Shown: piece after piece, positions 14,238-23,748 of the stretch
Layout: every line of letters begins with the position of its first letter
Numbering within the stretch: position 1 is the stretch's first letter
Assembly (NCBI GenBank): GCA_945923775.1
Contig: CAMELR010000017.1
Span: 1 to 56,140 of the forward strand
Length of the DNA: 56,140 nucleotides
Source: an uncultured Clostridia bacterium
GTDB lineage: Bacteria; Bacillota; Clostridia; Oscillospirales; Ruminococcaceae
Direction of reading: 5' to 3'
Made by a program: the position numbers and the translations under genes
The notes under the pieces: model-generated
What the model was told of the DNA's origin: nothing
Seen by the model: the letters and a program-made list of their open reading frames with translations, nothing else
The model's database searches: none

Positions 14238-15252
14238 AATGGCACAATTCGCAAGATTACAGCGGGAAGCCGAAGAAGAACCGCCGATACCCGATGCTGA
14301 AAAGCACCTCTCTCCTGTTCATGCTCAGCCGGAGGATATATTTATCCCTATTGAGGACGATGAGCCGTCTGAATTGCCAGATGACGGCTATTCTGCCGTA
14401 TCTTCTACCGAAGAAGAAAAACAGCCGCCTGCTGAGGCAACGGCGTTCGTTGAGGATACTCCGGAGCAGGAATCCCTTGAAAGCATTATTGCCAAGTGCT
14501 TTACAGACGAAAAAGCCTATAATATTGAGCTGGAAAGGCTTCTGCCGCTGCGCTCTCCGATTTTTACGGACGGAGGAGATATTTCGGGGCTTTGTTCTTC
14601 CATTGCAAGAGTCGGCATAACTGAACCGCTTCTGGTGCGATCGGTAGGTAACGGCGAATACGAGATTTTGTCTGGAAACCGCCGCCGTTCCGCCGCGGAA
14701 CAGCTTATGTGGGTGAAAGTCCCCTGCCGTATCGGTGATGGGAACCTCATCACGGACGAGTACGCTAAGCGAATTGTAGTTGAAACAAACCGCCAGCGTT
14801 TCCCAGCGCTCACGCTTTCCGAGCAGATACAAGTTTCTGCGACACTCGGCAAACGTGCCGAAAAGGAACTGAATATCTCACGGGAGCAGGCGGAGATGTT
14901 TTCACGGCTTAACACTCTGGAACGAGATTTCCTTGTAATGCTGGACAGCGGTGCGATAGATATGGCTGCTGCGAAAACTCTTGCGGAACTCAATTCCGAC
15001 ACTCAGAAGCTCCTGCTGAATGTTCTGAAACAGCACCCTGAGATGAAGCTCACATACGGCAGTATCAAGGAGCTTTCCAATGCAGACGGTCTGAATCAAG
15101 GAAAAATCATAGAGATACTCAAGCCGAAGCCGCCGGTCATGGTGGCAGTTCCGGCGGAGCTTATCACGGAATTTATGGACGGACAGTCGCCGGAGGAACT
15201 CACGGAAATCGTCACGGCGGCTATTCGGAGATATTTCGCCAATGGGGAATAA
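14224..15252 (+). CDS. Second ParB/RepB-like protein
   Basis: Encodes 342 aa from the ATG at 14224. After an acidic, disordered N-terminus (about 1-95), a ParB N-terminal domain is seen with ISGLCSSIARVGITEPLLVRSV and EYEILSGNRRRSAAEQL (about 120-160), then NRQRFPALTLSEQIQ and a DNA-binding helical core (about 190-270). It differs from the first ParB in sequence and in lacking that protein's long Pro/Glu linker. No ParA of its own is adjacent. It may bind a second centromere-like site, act as a transcription regulator, or act as an antirestriction-type ParB-fold nuclease. Confidence 0.8.
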   Translation: MDINKMAQFARLQREAEEEPPIPDAEKHLSPVHAQPEDIFIPIEDDEPSELPDDGYSAVSSTEEEKQPPAEATAFVEDTPEQESLESIIAKCFTDEKAYNIELERLLPLRSPIFTDGGDISGLCSSIARVGITEPLLVRSVGNGEYEILSGNRRRSAAEQLMWVKVPCRIGDGNLITDEYAKRIVVETNRQRFPALTLSEQIQVSATLGKRAEKELNISREQAEMFSRLNTLERDFLVMLDSGAIDMAAAKTLAELNSDTQKLLLNVLKQHPEMKLTYGSIKELSNADGLNQGKIIEILKPKPPVMVAVPAELITEFMDGQSPEELTEIVTAAIRRYFANGE

Positions 15253-15278
15253 TACTTTGTACGTCAATAATTTACGGG

Positions 15279-15307
15279 TTGATTTTTCCTAATGAATATG
15301 ATATATT
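15279..15307 (+). promoter_or_regulatory. Own promoter of the DUF3267 gene
   Basis: TTGATT (15279-15284), 17-nt spacer, TATATT (15302-15307). Its -35 and spacing match the promoter of the Rpn-type cargo gene. Confidence 0.65.
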
Positions 15308-15355
15308 ATTCTAAGGGTGACAGCCCTACATATCGAAATTTGGAGGAGTATTCTG

Positions 15356-15952
15356 ATGATTATATTTAAACCCTTAATTGAAAATATAAAGGAATATCAA
15401 CGAGGAAATCTTTCAGAAAACGCCGTCCGATTAAACACGCCACATTCAATAGACGAAACGCTAAAAAAGGCTGCTCCTATTACAGCAGTTCTATCAATAG
15501 TTTTATTTCTTGCAATGTTCATTAAGACAATTGTCGAACATGATTTGGTGATAAACCCAATCGCTTTTGTTTTTGGGTTTATATTTGGATTTCTTTTATT
15601 GGCTGTGCATGAACTATTACACGCTGTTGTTTACCCAAAAGATGCGAAGGTTACGGTGGGAAAACTGAAAGGCAAATTAGTGTTTGTTTCATTAGCTTCT
15701 TTCCCAATGAGCAGATTTCGCTTTATCTTGATGAGCCTGATTCCCTTTGTTTTAGGGATTATTCCATTATTGGTATTCGTTATTTCGCCCGCTGAATACA
15801 AAATAGTGAACGGCTTAATGTTCGGAATGGCAGCTATGGGAATGGTATCCCCGAGTGCGGATGTTTATAATGTGATTATTGTGTTATGTCAAGCAAAGAA
15901 AACCGACAAAATTATGTTTTTTGAGGATGACTTGTACAAAATATGTGAGTAG
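15356..15952 (+). CDS. DUF3267-type membrane metalloprotease-like protein
   Basis: Encodes 198 aa; start at 15356 behind TGGAGGAG. Four hydrophobic segments are seen (about 38-58, 68-86, 122-146, 155-172). The second is followed by LLAVHELLHAVVYP, a HExxH-like motif in the form HELLH, the zinc-binding signature of the DUF3267 putative peptidases. Substrate unknown. The gene is more AT-rich than its surroundings and has its own promoter and terminator, so it is probably acquired cargo inserted into the backbone between parB2 and the SNF2 gene. Confidence 0.75.
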   Translation: MIIFKPLIENIKEYQRGNLSENAVRLNTPHSIDETLKKAAPITAVLSIVLFLAMFIKTIVEHDLVINPIAFVFGFIFGFLLLAVHELLHAVVYPKDAKVTVGKLKGKLVFVSLASFPMSRFRFILMSLIPFVLGIIPLLVFVISPAEYKIVNGLMFGMAAMGMVSPSADVYNVIIVLCQAKKTDKIMFFEDDLYKICE

Positions 15953-16028
15953 GAGATACCTACAACTTCCCATTTATAAGTCAGATAACCCATTCCCCAC
16001 CAGCATATATACAATTGAATACCACAAT

Positions 16029-16056
16029 GGAGCAGTCGCAGGATTGCTCCTTTTTT
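16029..16056 (+). terminator. Intrinsic terminator before the SNF2 gene
   Basis: GGAGCA and TGCTCC around a 10-nt loop, followed by six Ts. It ends the DUF3267 unit 20 nt before the GTG of the giant gene, so that gene either has a promoter inside this stretch or relies on read-through. Confidence 0.7.
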
Positions 16057-16075
16057 CATTATACGGAGGTACAAC

Positions 16076-19000
16076 GTGAGCAGATTTGACGAAATCGCCG
16101 ACATATACGACCACAAGCTCCCCCAGCTCCGCGATCCGCAGGTCTGGGAACACACATTGCGGCTGACCTCGAATTTCTGGCGGCTCAATTTCTGTGAGGC
16201 TATGCTTCTTGTGGTGCAGAACCCAAAGGCAGAAATGTGCGGCACTCTGACCCAGTGGAACAATGTCGGACGCTATGTAAAACGTGGCGAGCATTCCACG
16301 GCGGTGTTCAGGAGCCGCACAGATACCCAGCTTTTGTACCTGTTTGATGTGCGCCAAACCTACGGCACAGCCTACAACGCCAAATGGAAGATGTCGGAGA
16401 AAATCGCAGACGGCATTGTCGGAAAGTACAACTCTGAGCACTCGGAAATTGCTGTATCTTTTGAGGATTTTTTACAGAAAAGCCTTGACAAAAATATAGA
16501 TGTGGTGTATAATTATGATGGCAAACTAAATAATGCAATCTCAAATGACCCTCGAATAGCATTATTCGTTCGTCAGAGCGCAGAATTTATTTGCATGACA
16601 AGGTGCGGCATTCCGAACAGCTATGATTTTACCAACGCGGAAAAGTTCGATTCAGACCTCTCGATAGTCGAGATAGGAAATGCCGCCACAGCACTAGCGC
16701 AGAGTGTTCTGCGGGAAATTGACGGAATTGTGAGGAGGAAAGAATATGAGCATTATGAAGCTGGAGTATGCGGACGACATCTACGATATCCCCTTCGAGG
16801 CAGACCAGAACGGGCTGTTCCACCCGACATTCACGAATTACGGCAGAGCGCAGATGACTCCGCTGGAGCGCAAGGCAGTAGACCTGATGAACGAACTCGA
16901 CCCGACAGCGCTGGATATGGTGAACATCAGCGGACTGTATCTCCGGATATGGAAAGAGATCGGGAAGAAAGCGGAGAGCGCTCGGAACAGCACGACACGC
17001 ACGCTGATGAAGAAAACCACCCTCAGCCAGAATTACACGGAGAGCGTTCAGCAGAGAACGGAGATAGACATGGCGGCGCAGTCGGCGGCGTGGGAGTCGA
17101 TACGGACGAGCGTGGAGTGGCTGGCGGCGGAAGTCCGGAGCCGTGGGAAGCTGACGGAGATACGGAAGATCAGCATGAATATGATGACGAAGAGCTGACA
17201 GATGAAGATGATGAGGCGGTATCCGACGAAACGGATACCGTTTCTTTTTTCTCCGATACTCCGTTCGAGATAAGCCCGGACAGCGATTATGCGAAAAAGC
17301 TCCTTGATGAGGAAATACTGCACGGAAGCAGTTATTCCAACGGCAAATTCCGCATAAGGGACTATATCCTGGAGAACTCCCCCACCCGTGACGAGCTTGC
17401 GAAATTCCTGAAAAATGAATACGGAATCGGCGGCAGTTCACGCAACGATGATCCGGTCAGCTTCAGTAATCATGACAGCAAGGGAATTGAACTGGTTCTT
17501 GATAATAAAACCGGTGAACGTCAGGTTGTTCGCTTCACATGGAAAAAAGTCGCAGAGGCAGTCCGCAGGGCATTTGACAGCGGCAAGTACATTACAGAAT
17601 CGGACATAGAAGCTCTCACTAGGATAACTCAATACAATGCACAGCGCTTTTCTATCCACTATGAATTCCCGAATTGTTTGGATAATGACCGGCTCTCATA
17701 TATCCGCAAAGAAATATCCGACTGCGGTCTGGATATACAAATAAATCTGAATGTAGATATGTTCGCCGTTTATGCGGCAGAATGCGTCCGCACGAAGGAT
17801 TACATAAGGGATTTTTTTGCGAAGATAGACCGCAGTTCAATAAATGTCCCATACAAATTCAACGACTGGAGCGAGGCTTCCCAATCGGTCAGCACTCTGC
17901 CGGAAAACTCCGGGTATTCACAGTTCCGTGAGATGTGCCGCGGCGCTGTATCAGAGCTTATTTCTGAACTCTCGTCACATACCGGGCATAATCCGAAACT
18001 GGGGTTTACAGATGAAGAAGCCGCAGATTTTTTCTCCAGCGGTGAGGCTCTTACGGACAGCTCAATAGATAAAATCGCCGCCGAGGTATTCGGCTATCTC
18101 TACAACCGGGAACAGTATGACAATCTAGACAAATCTCCCTCTTATGTCATGGCTGAACCTGCCCGCCCCGCTGAACAGCTTCAATTATCTCTTTTCGGAG
18201 ATAATGAGGTCACACCGGAAGATCCGATAATAGAGTCTGCCGATGAAGATACTCTGACTGCCGCAAAGGAATATATCAAAGATTTCTGCGACAGTGAGTA
18301 CGGAAGCGAAGCCGATTTCAGCGAGATTTCGCATATTCCCCTTGCATATACCACCGATGAAGAAACAGATACGATTATATCCGTCTATGCCGATTTGGTG
18401 GAATACCGAATTGTGACAGAGTTCGGTGGCAATATTGTCCGGGACGAGCAGTATGAATCCCTTGAGGATATTGCGGAAAAGGCTCTGAAATATCTTGATT
18501 TCAGCGACCTTGTTTCTCTTGCGGACGATGAGAAAATCATTTCGGAGGAGGACGAGGTGCGACACGGTGCCGCATCTGAACCCGTCAGTACTATCCCCGA
18601 AACATTCCGGCAGGATATATCCCAGCACCGGCTGATAAGAATTTCTGAGCCGCATAAAACCGTCACAGATTACCCTATTTCCGACGCAGGAAGCAACGAA
18701 CTCAGCAACTACCGGCTTTCGTTCATTACCGATTATAACGCATACCGCCTTATCGCTGACAGCCCGAAAGTCGGTCCTGGTGTGTATGTCCACCAGTTCA
18801 CATATAAGGATACCGCCGAATCCATTTACGCATATCTTCACGAAAGAGATATGCAGGCGCTTCATGAGGAAGCCGCAGAAAACCCGGCTATTCAGGTGCG
18901 ACACCGTGTCGCACCCCCTGTCGGAAACTATCATTTCCCCGAAGATTTTTCCTATCCAAGCGGACCTAAAGCCAAGTACACAGCCAATGTCACGGCGATA

Positions 19001-22000
19001 AAGACCCTGAAGCAGATTGAATCTGAACACCGCCACGCTACCGCAGAGGAGCAGGACATACTTGCTCATTACAGCGGCTGGGGAGGCGTTGCTGACGCGT
19101 TCGACCCTGATAAAAAGAACTGGAGCAAGGAATATGCCGAGCTGAAAGACCTGCTCACCGACAAGGAATATTCTGCGGCGCGGGAAAGCACCCTCACAGC
19201 CTTTTACACCGAGCCTTATATTATAGATAATATCTATAAAGCTCTTGAAAATATGGGCTTCACCGGCGGTGATGTTCTTGACCCGGCAGTAGGAACGGGC
19301 AATTTTTTCGGCAGTATGCCGCCCGAAATGGCGGAAAACAGCAGACTTCACGGCGTTGAGCTGGACAGCCTGACCGCCCGTATTGCAAAGGAACTCTACC
19401 CCGAAGCCAAAATCCAGAACAAGCCGTTTGAGCGGACAAAGTTCGAAAACGGCACATTTGATGTTATAATCGGAAACGTTCCGTTCGGCGAGTTCAAGCC
19501 GTATGACCCGGAATATGACGATTATTTTATCCACGATTACTTTTTCGCAAAGTCGATAGACAAGCTGAAGCCCGGCGGCATTATGGCGCTAATCACCTCT
19601 GCCGGAACAATGGATAAGCGTGATGATTCTTTCCGGCAGGAACTGTCCGGAAAGGCAGATTTCATCGGCGGAATAAGGCTTCCGGAGGACGCATTCCGCA
19701 CCGCCGGAACGCAGACTGTTACGGACATTCTTTTCTTTCAGAAGCTGGAGCAGGAACGCAGTTTTGATTACGATGACTACCACCAGCCGGACTGGGTTCT
19801 CTCGAAGCGCGTCTATGCGGAAAACTGTATTTTCCAGGAAAGCGGATATTTTCAGAACAACCCGGATATGGTTCTCGGAACTGCCGAGATAACTTCCGGC
19901 AGATATGGTTATACACGCACCATAAAGTCTGACGGCGACACCGCCGAACGGCTTTCCGAAGCCATAGGAAGGCTGGAGGGGCATTTCTCAGCCGAGCCTA
20001 CCGTTGATGAAGAATTACCGGAAGAAGAATACGGTGATATTCCCGACGGTGTTCTCCCATATACATATTTCGTCCAGAATGGTTCGCTGTATTATGCAGA
20101 AAACCGCAGTGCAGTGCCGTTTACCGGAAAGGACGAAGCACGCATAAAAGCCATGTGCGGGGTGCTTGAACGTCTGGACGGCGTTACCTCCGCACAGAAA
20201 GAGGGGTGTTCCGATGTAGAGCTGAAGTCCCTGCAAAGCCGCCTTAACAATGCATACGACGGCTTTGTGAAGAAATACGGCTATCTCAACAGCCGGACAA
20301 ATATCAACGCTTTCAGCGATGATGTCCGTGCGCCCCGGCTCGCTTCCATTGAAAATGTGGAGGAGCTTCCCGGCGGAAAGCAGAAGATTACCAAAGCGGA
20401 TATATTCACACAGCGCACTATCAATGTGGACCGCATACCTACCCATGTTGAAACGGCTCTGGAGGCTCTGCACCTCTCCATGAATATAAAACAGACCGTT
20501 GACCTGGAGTACATCTCACAGCTCTGCGGAAAGGACAAGGACGAGGTAATAGAGGAGCTGGGGGACAGAATATACTGCAATCCGGCGAAGAATACCGGAG
20601 GTAAGTATTCCGGCTGGGAAACCGCCGAGGAATACCTCTCCGGACACGTCCGCACAAAGCTCTCGCTTGCACAGGAGGTTGCCAAGACCGACCCTGCTTT
20701 TGAGCGTAATGTTGCGGCGTTGCTGGACAATCAGCCGCCGAGGGTGGAGATACAGGATATAGGCTTCCGTGTAGGCACTATCTACATTCCTCCCGAAATG
20801 TATCAGCAGTTCATTTACGACACCTTTGATACTCCCCAATGGCAAAGACAGCGCCCGAACATGCGTAGTTTTTCAAAGGAAGTATCCGTAGCATACTCCC
20901 CAGAATTAAACAAGTGGAAAATATCAAATTCCCACGGACAGGACGGCGTACTCGCTACCGAAACCTATGGCACTAAAAGGCTGAATGCATACGAGCTGAC
21001 AGAGCTTCTGCTTAATCAGAACCGGGCGACCGTGAATGATTACCGTGAGCGCCCGGACGGGTCTACGGAAAAGGTGTTCAACGTCAAGGAAACCATACTT
21101 GCCCGTGAATGCCAGGATAAAATTGAGCAGGCATTCCACGACTGGATAATGGCGGATAAGGAGCGTGTGCAGGCTGTTGAGGACCGCTTCAATGCGCTCT
21201 ACAACAACATCAAGCCCCGCACCTACAACGGCGATTATATCATCGTCCCCGGCATGAACCCGAACCTATCCCTCCGACCTCACCAGAAGAATGTTATTGC
21301 ACGTATAGCCGCCACCGGCACCTGCATGATGGCTCATGAAGTCGGCGCGGGAAAGACGGCGGCAATGGGTGCGGCAGGAATGTACCTCAAATCCATAGGA
21401 GCCTGCACAAAGCCACTGTATGTTGTTCCGAACGCAGTAGTAGCACAGTTCGGCGAGGAACTGCAGAGGTTCTTCCCGGAAGCGAAAATCCTTGTTGCCA
21501 CATCAAAGGACATGGAAAAATCACAGCGGCGGCGCTTTCTTTCAAAAATCTCTGTCGGTAATTATGACGCTATCGTAATTCCGCAGTCACAGTTTGAGAA
21601 AATGCCGCTTTCTCTTGAACGGCAGGAGGCAATGTATGATGAAAAGCTGACCGAAATTTCCAATGCGATTCAGGCGGCAAAGGCGGACAAGGGCGAACGG
21701 TTTACTGTAAAAGCGCTGGAACGCCAGCGAAAACAGCTTGAAAAGAAAATCGAAAAACTGCGTGCTTCATTCAAAAAAGACGACTTTATCACATTCGAAG
21801 AACTCGGGTGTGATTTTCTTTTTGTGGACGAAGCGCACAACTACAAGAACCTCGCTGTATTCAGCAAGATGAACAATGTCGCCGGAGTCAATGCTAATGC
21901 AAATTCCCAGAAAGCATTTGACATGGAGATGAAATGCAGGTATCTTCAGGAAATTCATCACGGAGGAGGTGTGGTTTTTGCGACAGGAACTCCGATAAGC

Positions 22001-23746
22001 AACTCGATAACCGAGCTGTTTGTCTGGCAGTACCTCTTACAGAAGCAGACGCTGGACGATATGAATATCGGTTATTTCGATAACTGGGCTTCAGTCTACG
22101 GCGTTATCTCGCAGTCCATTGAGGTTAAGCCCAGCGGTGACGGATTTCGGGCAAGGACGCGCTTTTCAAATTTCGTCAACCTGAATGAGCTTTGCAATCT
22201 GTTCGGCGAGGTTTTCGACATTGCAAAGACCGCAGATATGAACCTCAAACTGCCGTCTATACAGAATGGCAAGCCGGAAATGATAATCTGCGAAAAGTCC
22301 CCGGAGCAGGAATTGCAGACAGAGGAGGGCATTGAACGAGCAAGGAAAATTGAAGCGAAGCTGGTTCAGCCGGAAGAAGATAATATGCTGGCGGTCTGCA
22401 CCTACATGACAAAAGTAGCTCTTGACGCCCGTATTCTTGACTCGAACGCAGAGGAATTTGACGGCGGCAAGGTAGCTCTCTGCGCTGAAAAGATAATCGA
22501 GATAAACCGTGCCAATCCCGGTACGGCGCAGGCGGTTTTCTGCGACACCAATACCCCAAAGAAAGACGCGTTTTCCGTGTATCAGGCTTTGAAAGACAGG
22601 CTGGTGCGCTCCGGCGAATTTGCCGAAAATGAAATAGCTTTCGTGCATGAAGCCGCCAATGATAAACAGCGGCTTGCCATGTTTGAAAAGGTCAACAATG
22701 CCGAAATAAAAATCATAATCGGCTCTACCGGCAAGCTCGGAACAGGCGTGAATATTCAGCGGAAGCTGTCTGCTCTGCACCATCTTGACGCCCCCTACCG
22801 TCCCTCCGATATTGAGCAGAGGAATGGCCGAGGCATTCGTCAGGGAAACGAAAATTCCGAGGTATATATCGGATACTACTCCACAAAAGGCACTTTCGAT
22901 AACTACCGCTGGCAGATACTTGAAAAGAAACAGCAGATAATCTCGCAGATAATGTCCGGCAAGCCTGCCGCACGAACCTGCGAGGATATTGACGATACGG
23001 CGCTGACGTTCGCCGAGATGAAAGCCGCTACCACCGGAAATCCCCTGATAGCCGAGAAAATGACGGTGGATAATGAGGTCAACCGATTGAAGCTCCTGCA
23101 GGCGAATTACTATCAGCAGCAGCGCAATTTTGACTACGACATCAACAACCGCTACCCCGAACTGATTTCCCGAAAAGAAAAAATGATCGAACGGGTGCAG
23201 AAGGACATTGAGATGATAAACGCTTCACCTCCGATTAACGAGGATAATTTCAGCATCACGCTCGGAGGAAAGAGATTTGTTGAGCGTGCTCCTGCCGGCG
23301 AGGAGCTGTCGGCACTGGTTACGCAGTACATGATGTCCGAGGAATACCACGAATTTGAACCCCGGGAGATAGGTAGTCTGAATGGCTTCAAGATCGTTGT
23401 TTCCAGAAAGGACCTTTCGATAATGCTTGCGCTCAGGGGGAACGCACGGTACACCTGCGATTATCAGATGAGCGGACTAGGCGGAATTACCCGCTTGTGC
23501 AATCTGTATGAGCGTATTTCCGAGCAGATTAACGGCTTGAAGCATGAGCTTGAACAGGCTCAGAAACAGCTTGAAAACGCTAAGGCTCAGTTCGGAAAGC
23601 CGTTTCAGTATGAAGTAGAGCTTAAATCCAGTCTGGAACGTCAGTCCCAGATAAACGCAGAGCTTGAATTCGACAACAAACCGGAAGAAACGGTTATGGG
23701 CGACTGCTCCTCTGATGAGGAAGCAGATGATGAAATGGAGATATGA
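16076..23746 (+). CDS. 2556-aa polyvalent protein: ArdC-like, N6-adenine methylase, SNF2 helicase
   Basis: GTG start behind CGGAGG. Domains in order: ArdC-like ssDNA-binding N-terminus (about 1-220, YDHKLPQLRDPQVWEH); Arg/Asp/Gly-rich linker (about 225-375); several unassigned small domains (about 380-940) containing two in-frame copies of the 19-bp palindrome; N6-adenine methylase with LDPAVGTGNFF (about 1068) and NVPF (about 1135, a variant of NPPF); SNF2 helicase with HEVGAGKTAAM (about 1755), DEAH (about 1916), FATGTPISNS (about 1966) and QRNGRGIRQGN (about 2247); coiled coil near the end; acidic DDEMEI tail. Proteins of this type are thought to enter the recipient and protect the incoming DNA from restriction. 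The next gene overlaps its stop by ATGA or starts 2 nt later. Confidence 0.9.
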   Translation: MSRFDEIADIYDHKLPQLRDPQVWEHTLRLTSNFWRLNFCEAMLLVVQNPKAEMCGTLTQWNNVGRYVKRGEHSTAVFRSRTDTQLLYLFDVRQTYGTAYNAKWKMSEKIADGIVGKYNSEHSEIAVSFEDFLQKSLDKNIDVVYNYDGKLNNAISNDPRIALFVRQSAEFICMTRCGIPNSYDFTNAEKFDSDLSIVEIGNAATALAQSVLREIDGIVRRKEYEHYEAGVCGRHLRYPLRGRPERAVPPDIHELRQSADDSAGAQGSRPDERTRPDSAGYGEHQRTVSPDMERDREESGERSEQHDTHADEENHPQPELHGERSAENGDRHGGAVGGVGVDTDERGVAGGGSPEPWEADGDTEDQHEYDDEELTDEDDEAVSDETDTVSFFSDTPFEISPDSDYAKKLLDEEILHGSSYSNGKFRIRDYILENSPTRDELAKFLKNEYGIGGSSRNDDPVSFSNHDSKGIELVLDNKTGERQVVRFTWKKVAEAVRRAFDSGKYITESDIEALTRITQYNAQRFSIHYEFPNCLDNDRLSYIRKEISDCGLDIQINLNVDMFAVYAAECVRTKDYIRDFFAKIDRSSINVPYKFNDWSEASQSVSTLPENSGYSQFREMCRGAVSELISELSSHTGHNPKLGFTDEEAADFFSSGEALTDSSIDKIAAEVFGYLYNREQYDNLDKSPSYVMAEPARPAEQLQLSLFGDNEVTPEDPIIESADEDTLTAAKEYIKDFCDSEYGSEADFSEISHIPLAYTTDEETDTIISVYADLVEYRIVTEFGGNIVRDEQYESLEDIAEKALKYLDFSDLVSLADDEKIISEEDEVRHGAASEPVSTIPETFRQDISQHRLIRISEPHKTVTDYPISDAGSNELSNYRLSFITDYNAYRLIADSPKVGPGVYVHQFTYKDTAESIYAYLHERDMQALHEEAAENPAIQVRHRVAPPVGNYHFPEDFSYPSGPKAKYTANVTAIKTLKQIESEHRHATAEEQDILAHYSGWGGVADAFDPDKKNWSKEYAELKDLLTDKEYSAARESTLTAFYTEPYIIDNIYKALENMGFTGGDVLDPAVGTGNFFGSMPPEMAENSRLHGVELDSLTARIAKELYPEAKIQNKPFERTKFENGTFDVIIGNVPFGEFKPYDPEYDDYFIHDYFFAKSIDKLKPGGIMALITSAGTMDKRDDSFRQELSGKADFIGGIRLPEDAFRTAGTQTVTDILFFQKLEQERSFDYDDYHQPDWVLSKRVYAENCIFQESGYFQNNPDMVLGTAEITSGRYGYTRTIKSDGDTAERLSEAIGRLEGHFSAEPTVDEELPEEEYGDIPDGVLPYTYFVQNGSLYYAENRSAVPFTGKDEARIKAMCGVLERLDGVTSAQKEGCSDVELKSLQSRLNNAYDGFVKKYGYLNSRTNINAFSDDVRAPRLASIENVEELPGGKQKITKADIFTQRTINVDRIPTHVETALEALHLSMNIKQTVDLEYISQLCGKDKDEVIEELGDRIYCNPAKNTGGKYSGWETAEEYLSGHVRTKLSLAQEVAKTDPAFERNVAALLDNQPPRVEIQDIGFRVGTIYIPPEMYQQFIYDTFDTPQWQRQRPNMRSFSKEVSVAYSPELNKWKISNSHGQDGVLATETYGTKRLNAYELTELLLNQNRATVNDYRERPDGSTEKVFNVKETILARECQDKIEQAFHDWIMADKERVQAVEDRFNALYNNIKPRTYNGDYIIVPGMNPNLSLRPHQKNVIARIAATGTCMMAHEVGAGKTAAMGAAGMYLKSIGACTKPLYVVPNAVVAQFGEELQRFFPEAKILVATSKDMEKSQRRRFLSKISVGNYDAIVIPQSQFEKMPLSLERQEAMYDEKLTEISNAIQAAKADKGERFTVKALERQRKQLEKKIEKLRASFKKDDFITFEELGCDFLFVDEAHNYKNLAVFSKMNNVAGVNANANSQKAFDMEMKCRYLQEIHHGGGVVFATGTPISNSITELFVWQYLLQKQTLDDMNIGYFDNWASVYGVISQSIEVKPSGDGFRARTRFSNFVNLNELCNLFGEVFDIAKTADMNLKLPSIQNGKPEMIICEKSPEQELQTEEGIERARKIEAKLVQPEEDNMLAVCTYMTKVALDARILDSNAEEFDGGKVALCAEKIIEINRANPGTAQAVFCDTNTPKKDAFSVYQALKDRLVRSGEFAENEIAFVHEAANDKQRLAMFEKVNNAEIKIIIGSTGKLGTGVNIQRKLSALHHLDAPYRPSDIEQRNGRGIRQGNENSEVYIGYYSTKGTFDNYRWQILEKKQQIISQIMSGKPAARTCEDIDDTALTFAEMKAATTGNPLIAEKMTVDNEVNRLKLLQANYYQQQRNFDYDINNRYPELISRKEKMIERVQKDIEMINASPPINEDNFSITLGGKRFVERAPAGEELSALVTQYMMSEEYHEFEPREIGSLNGFKIVVSRKDLSIMLALRGNARYTCDYQMSGLGGITRLCNLYERISEQINGLKHELEQAQKQLENAKAQFGKPFQYEVELKSSLERQSQINAELEFDNKPEETVMGDCSSDEEADDEMEI
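16746..17198 (+). CDS. Possible overlapping gene inside the SNF2 linker
   Basis: A 150-codon open frame in a different phase from the giant gene. Its ATG has a strong GAGGAGG site 7-8 nt upstream. The first half (KLEYADDIYDIPFEADQNGLFHPTFTN..., quoted in part) reads like an ordinary protein with normal amino-acid balance, whereas the giant protein here is an Arg/Gly/Asp-rich linker. The second half is less protein-like. Either the linker is simply unconstrained, or both frames are used, or two ancestral genes were fused by a phase change. No homologue is recognised. Confidence 0.3.
   Translation: MSIMKLEYADDIYDIPFEADQNGLFHPTFTNYGRAQMTPLERKAVDLMNELDPTALDMVNISGLYLRIWKEIGKKAESARNSTTRTLMKKTTLSQNYTESVQQRTEIDMAAQSAAWESIRTSVEWLAAEVRSRGKLTEIRKISMNMMTKS
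18557..18575. repeat. 19-bp palindrome, copy 1 (in frame inside the SNF2 gene)
   Basis: GTGCGACACGGTGCCGCAT; read in the gene's frame as VRHGAA. One arm has two changes from the consensus. Confidence 0.8.
18896..18914. repeat. 19-bp palindrome, copy 2 (in frame inside the SNF2 gene)
   Basis: GTGCGACACCGTGTCGCAC, a perfect palindrome; read as VRHRVAP. It lies just before the methylase-helicase part and in the same frame as copy 1, 339 bp downstream of it. Confidence 0.9.
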
Positions 23747-23748
23747 AT

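Noticed and set aside
11924-15252. Two ParB genes as one gene split by insertion of the Rpn unit
   Set aside because: Both contain a full ParB N-terminal domain and differ in sequence, so they are separate genes.
18185-19534. 449-aa minus-strand open frame opposite the SNF2 gene
   Set aside because: It lies wholly within a clearly coding region with recognised motifs on the plus strand, has no ribosome site and reads like a shadow frame (Cys/Arg/Phe-rich).
19200-19560. Restriction-modification system at the methylase motifs
   Set aside because: The methylase is fused to ArdC-like and SNF2 parts and no restriction endonuclease or specificity gene is adjacent; an antirestriction polyvalent protein fits better.
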